Source of the DNA: JAZKFT01 sp040386335
GTDB lineage: Bacteria > Bacteroidota > Bacteroidia > Chitinophagales > Chitinophagaceae
Assembly: GCA_040386335.1 (NCBI GenBank)
Contig: JAZKFT010000026.1
Span: forward strand, 73,860-137,859
Direction: 5' to 3'
Length of the DNA stretch: 64,000 bases
This document shows, one piece after another, positions 62,655 to 64,000 of this stretch. The position numbers and the translations under genes are program-made. Positions within the stretch are counted from its first letter, which is position 1; the number at the start of each line of letters is the position of its first letter. The notes below the pieces were generated by a model, which had not been told where the DNA came from, searched no databases, and worked only from the letters and a program-made list of their open reading frames with translations.

Positions 62655-63116
62655 ATGGCATATGTAGAATCAAGACAAAAAATGATTGAATTATTCGCAG
62701 GTGACGGCGATATTGACGCTTTAAAGAAACTATTGGAACCGGATCATACTCAATTGGAGATTGACATTGCCCTTGAAAATGCAATTGCTTATTCCCAAAT
62801 CAAAAATACAGAATATTTATTGTCTTTGGGTGCAGACATTTCAAGTCATGGCTGGAAAGGTGCATACTATGCTGCACATAACAATGAACTGGAAGGCTTA
62901 AAGTTTGCAATTGAAAAAGGAGTGGCCATTAATGTTGATAATGGATTGCTTCTTAATACCGGAATTGTAACCGCAATAAATACGAAAGATATAGAACTGG
63001 TGAAATGGCTTTTTGACAACGGCTCTAATCCTAGGTTATTGACAACTCAGTCTTTGAAAACAGTCGCTGACGTTGGAACGAATGAATTGAAAACCTTGAT
63101 TAAAAACGCCACATAA
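62655..63116 (+). CDS. Cassette 6: ankyrin-repeat protein
   Basis: 153 residues, no signal peptide. Ankyrin-type repeats are visible: GDGDIDALKKLLEPDHTQL, then NAIAYSQIKNTEYLLSLGAD, GAYYAAHNNELEGLKFAIEKG and TAINTKDIELVKWLFDNGS. These mediate protein-protein contacts. The gene follows cassette 5 by only 37 bp without a full palindromic element, so the two may have merged. Downstream is element E5. Confidence 0.8.
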   Translation: MAYVESRQKMIELFAGDGDIDALKKLLEPDHTQLEIDIALENAIAYSQIKNTEYLLSLGADISSHGWKGAYYAAHNNELEGLKFAIEKGVAINVDNGLLLNTGIVTAINTKDIELVKWLFDNGSNPRLLTTQSLKTVADVGTNELKTLIKNAT

Positions 63117-63310
63117 CAGAAAGGTTTACTGCTATACTGAACGGAAAAGCAATCGGCTGCAGGACTTTATTCAGCTAATATCCGGCAGGACGGAACAGAA
63201 TTGAACTTTTGTATTTATATTGAGCATTAGTTTTTCAATCAGCTGTGGTCCCGACTGACCAATATAGAATGCCAGTACAGCAGTAAGTCGTATCTGTTAG
63301 CTGCAACAAC
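63113..63310. repeat. attC-like element E5
   Basis: Arms GGTTTACTGCTATACT (63123-63138) and GCCAGTACAGCAGTAAG (63271-63287) pair with one mismatch per several bases. Loop shares TGAACTTTTGTATTTATATT and GAGCATTAGTTTTTCAATC with E2 and E6. Ends GTTAGCTGCAACAAC (63296-63310), complementary to the sequence after cassette 7. Confidence 0.8.
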
Positions 63311-63313
63311 AAA

Positions 63314-63790
63314 ATGACATCCGATACTATTGACATATTTGACAAAGAAATACTAGCGACTAAAAAGCCGTTCAACTTTTATCTAATAACAAGTATTTTC
63401 GTAGGACTTGGCATTTTATATCTTGCAGTTATAGTAATTCGACAGTTAGACTTTGAGGGTTCTTTAACTGCAGTCGTTGTCTTTCTTGCTATCGCCGCAA
63501 TATTTTATGCAAATTTTGGACAATACTTAGCAACAATTAAGCTATATGGACACAGAATTGAAGTCAACTATCTTTTTCCATGGAATAAATCATTAGTGTT
63601 CAAATTTGATAAATTAATTGAGTTGGATTATAAAGATATGCCCTTTCAGAACGGGCGACAGAGGTGGTATGTTGGAGGCAAATGGTTGTATTTAAAAAAC
63701 GAAAAAAAGGAAGTATGTCAATTCAAATACAACATCAATAATTCGGCAGACACAATACTTTTAGAAGAACTTAGTAAAAAAAGATCTTGA
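63314..63790 (+). CDS. Cassette 7: two-helix membrane protein, unknown
   Basis: 158 residues. Two adjacent transmembrane helices (about 22-43 and 50-68) precede a soluble beta-rich domain (strands YGHRIEVNYLFPW, SLVFKFDKLIELDYKD, RWYVGGKWLYLKN, VCQFKYNIN), a layout like bacterial PH-domain membrane proteins. No recognised family. GTTAGCTGCAACAAC (63296-63310) and GTTGTATGCCGCTAGC (63794-63809) flank it, complementary with about 13 of 16 matches including gaps. Confidence 0.75.
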   Translation: MTSDTIDIFDKEILATKKPFNFYLITSIFVGLGILYLAVIVIRQLDFEGSLTAVVVFLAIAAIFYANFGQYLATIKLYGHRIEVNYLFPWNKSLVFKFDKLIELDYKDMPFQNGRQRWYVGGKWLYLKNEKKEVCQFKYNINNSADTILLEELSKKRS

Positions 63791-63793
63791 GAA

Positions 63794-63945
63794 GTTGTAT
63801 GCCGCTAGCAAAAAAGTTTACCACTATACTGGCTGATGGTAAAGCAATTTGCGAGTAAACCAGTATCAGCTATTTTCAGGCAGAAGGGACGCAATTGAAC
63901 TTTTGTATTTATATTGAGCATCAGTTTTCAATCGGCTGCGGCACG
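63794..63945. repeat. attC-like element E6, truncated
   Basis: Starts GTTGTATGCCGCTAGC. Left arm AGTTTACCACTATACTGGCTG at about 63815-63835; loop shares TTGAACTTTTGTATTTATAT and GAGCATCAGTTTTCAATC with E2/E5. The right arm is missing: similarity stops at about 63945, where different repeats begin. Confidence 0.65.
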
Positions 63946-64000
63946 TGCATATTCCGGAGCAAAGTGAGCCACCATTCCGGCCAAACTGAGCCACCCCGAA
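63946..64000. mobile_element. Probable terminus of an IS21-family element (cut by window edge)
   Basis: Two direct repeats, 63951-63973 (ATTCCGGAGCAAAGTGAGCC plus ACC) and 63974-63995 (ATTCCGGCCAAACTGAGCC plus ACC), begin where element E6 breaks off. Multiple ~20-bp repeats containing TGAGCCACC are typical of IS21-type ends in Bacteroidota. No transposase is in the window, so the family is inferred from memory of such termini. Confidence 0.45.

Overview
The window reads as a chromosomal segment of a Bacteroidota bacterium, most likely Chitinophagia (Chitinophagaceae-like). Supporting signs are type IX secretion C-terminal domains of both kinds, a one-protein hybrid two-component system (beta-propeller, kinase, receiver, AraC), GH97, a front-end desaturase, and promoters of the TTTG / TAnnTTTG type without clear Shine-Dalgarno sites. 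The class-level placement is inference. I recognised no tRNA, rRNA, CRISPR array, integrase or transposase.

Layout. 1-10.1 kb: metabolic and envelope genes, including a desaturase C-terminus cut by the window edge, an outer-membrane barrel, an exported YciI, YceI, a YgiD-type dioxygenase, an aldose 1-epimerase lipoprotein beside a GH97 glycosidase of the retaining (alpha-galactosidase-like) kind, a HAD phosphatase/mutase and a BtuF-like metal/cobalamin receptor. At 7.5-9.2 kb lies an AT-rich patch with repeated intergenic elements and three orphan small membrane genes, one of them frameshifted. 10.2-11.7 kb: a GT-C membrane glycosyltransferase. 11.9-24.4 kb: a dense signalling island of five phosphorelay proteins, none with a membrane segment or DNA-binding domain, including a 2141-residue kinase with about eleven 92-residue HAMP-type repeats and three receivers. 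24.6-28 kb: small genes, one interrupted by an in-frame TAG, a cupin and a LytTR regulator.

28.2-46.6 kb: four very large minus-strand genes: a secreted RCC1-propeller/Ig-like/LamG protein, the hybrid two-component sensor, a PKD-repeat protein with a type B sorting domain and a beta-helix protein with a type A sorting domain. They are followed by a TPR histidine kinase and its LuxR-type regulator on the plus strand. 49.6-58.3 kb: an arginase-family gene interrupted by an in-frame TAG, an SDR/AraC/SnoaL/MazG-like operon, a Spl-type radical SAM protein, a class C beta-lactamase-like hydrolase and an MgtC-DUF4010 membrane protein.

58.4-64 kb is the most interesting part. Seven small, AT-rich, mostly unrecognisable genes all lie on the plus strand. 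They are separated by 150-210 bp palindromic elements. For six of the seven, the sequence just upstream of the gene is complementary to the sequence just downstream of the same gene, although other genes and elements lie between. This is the geometry expected of integron gene cassettes with attC-type recombination sites, here with unusually long elements and no integrase in view. The array ends at repeats resembling an IS21-family terminus at the window's right edge.
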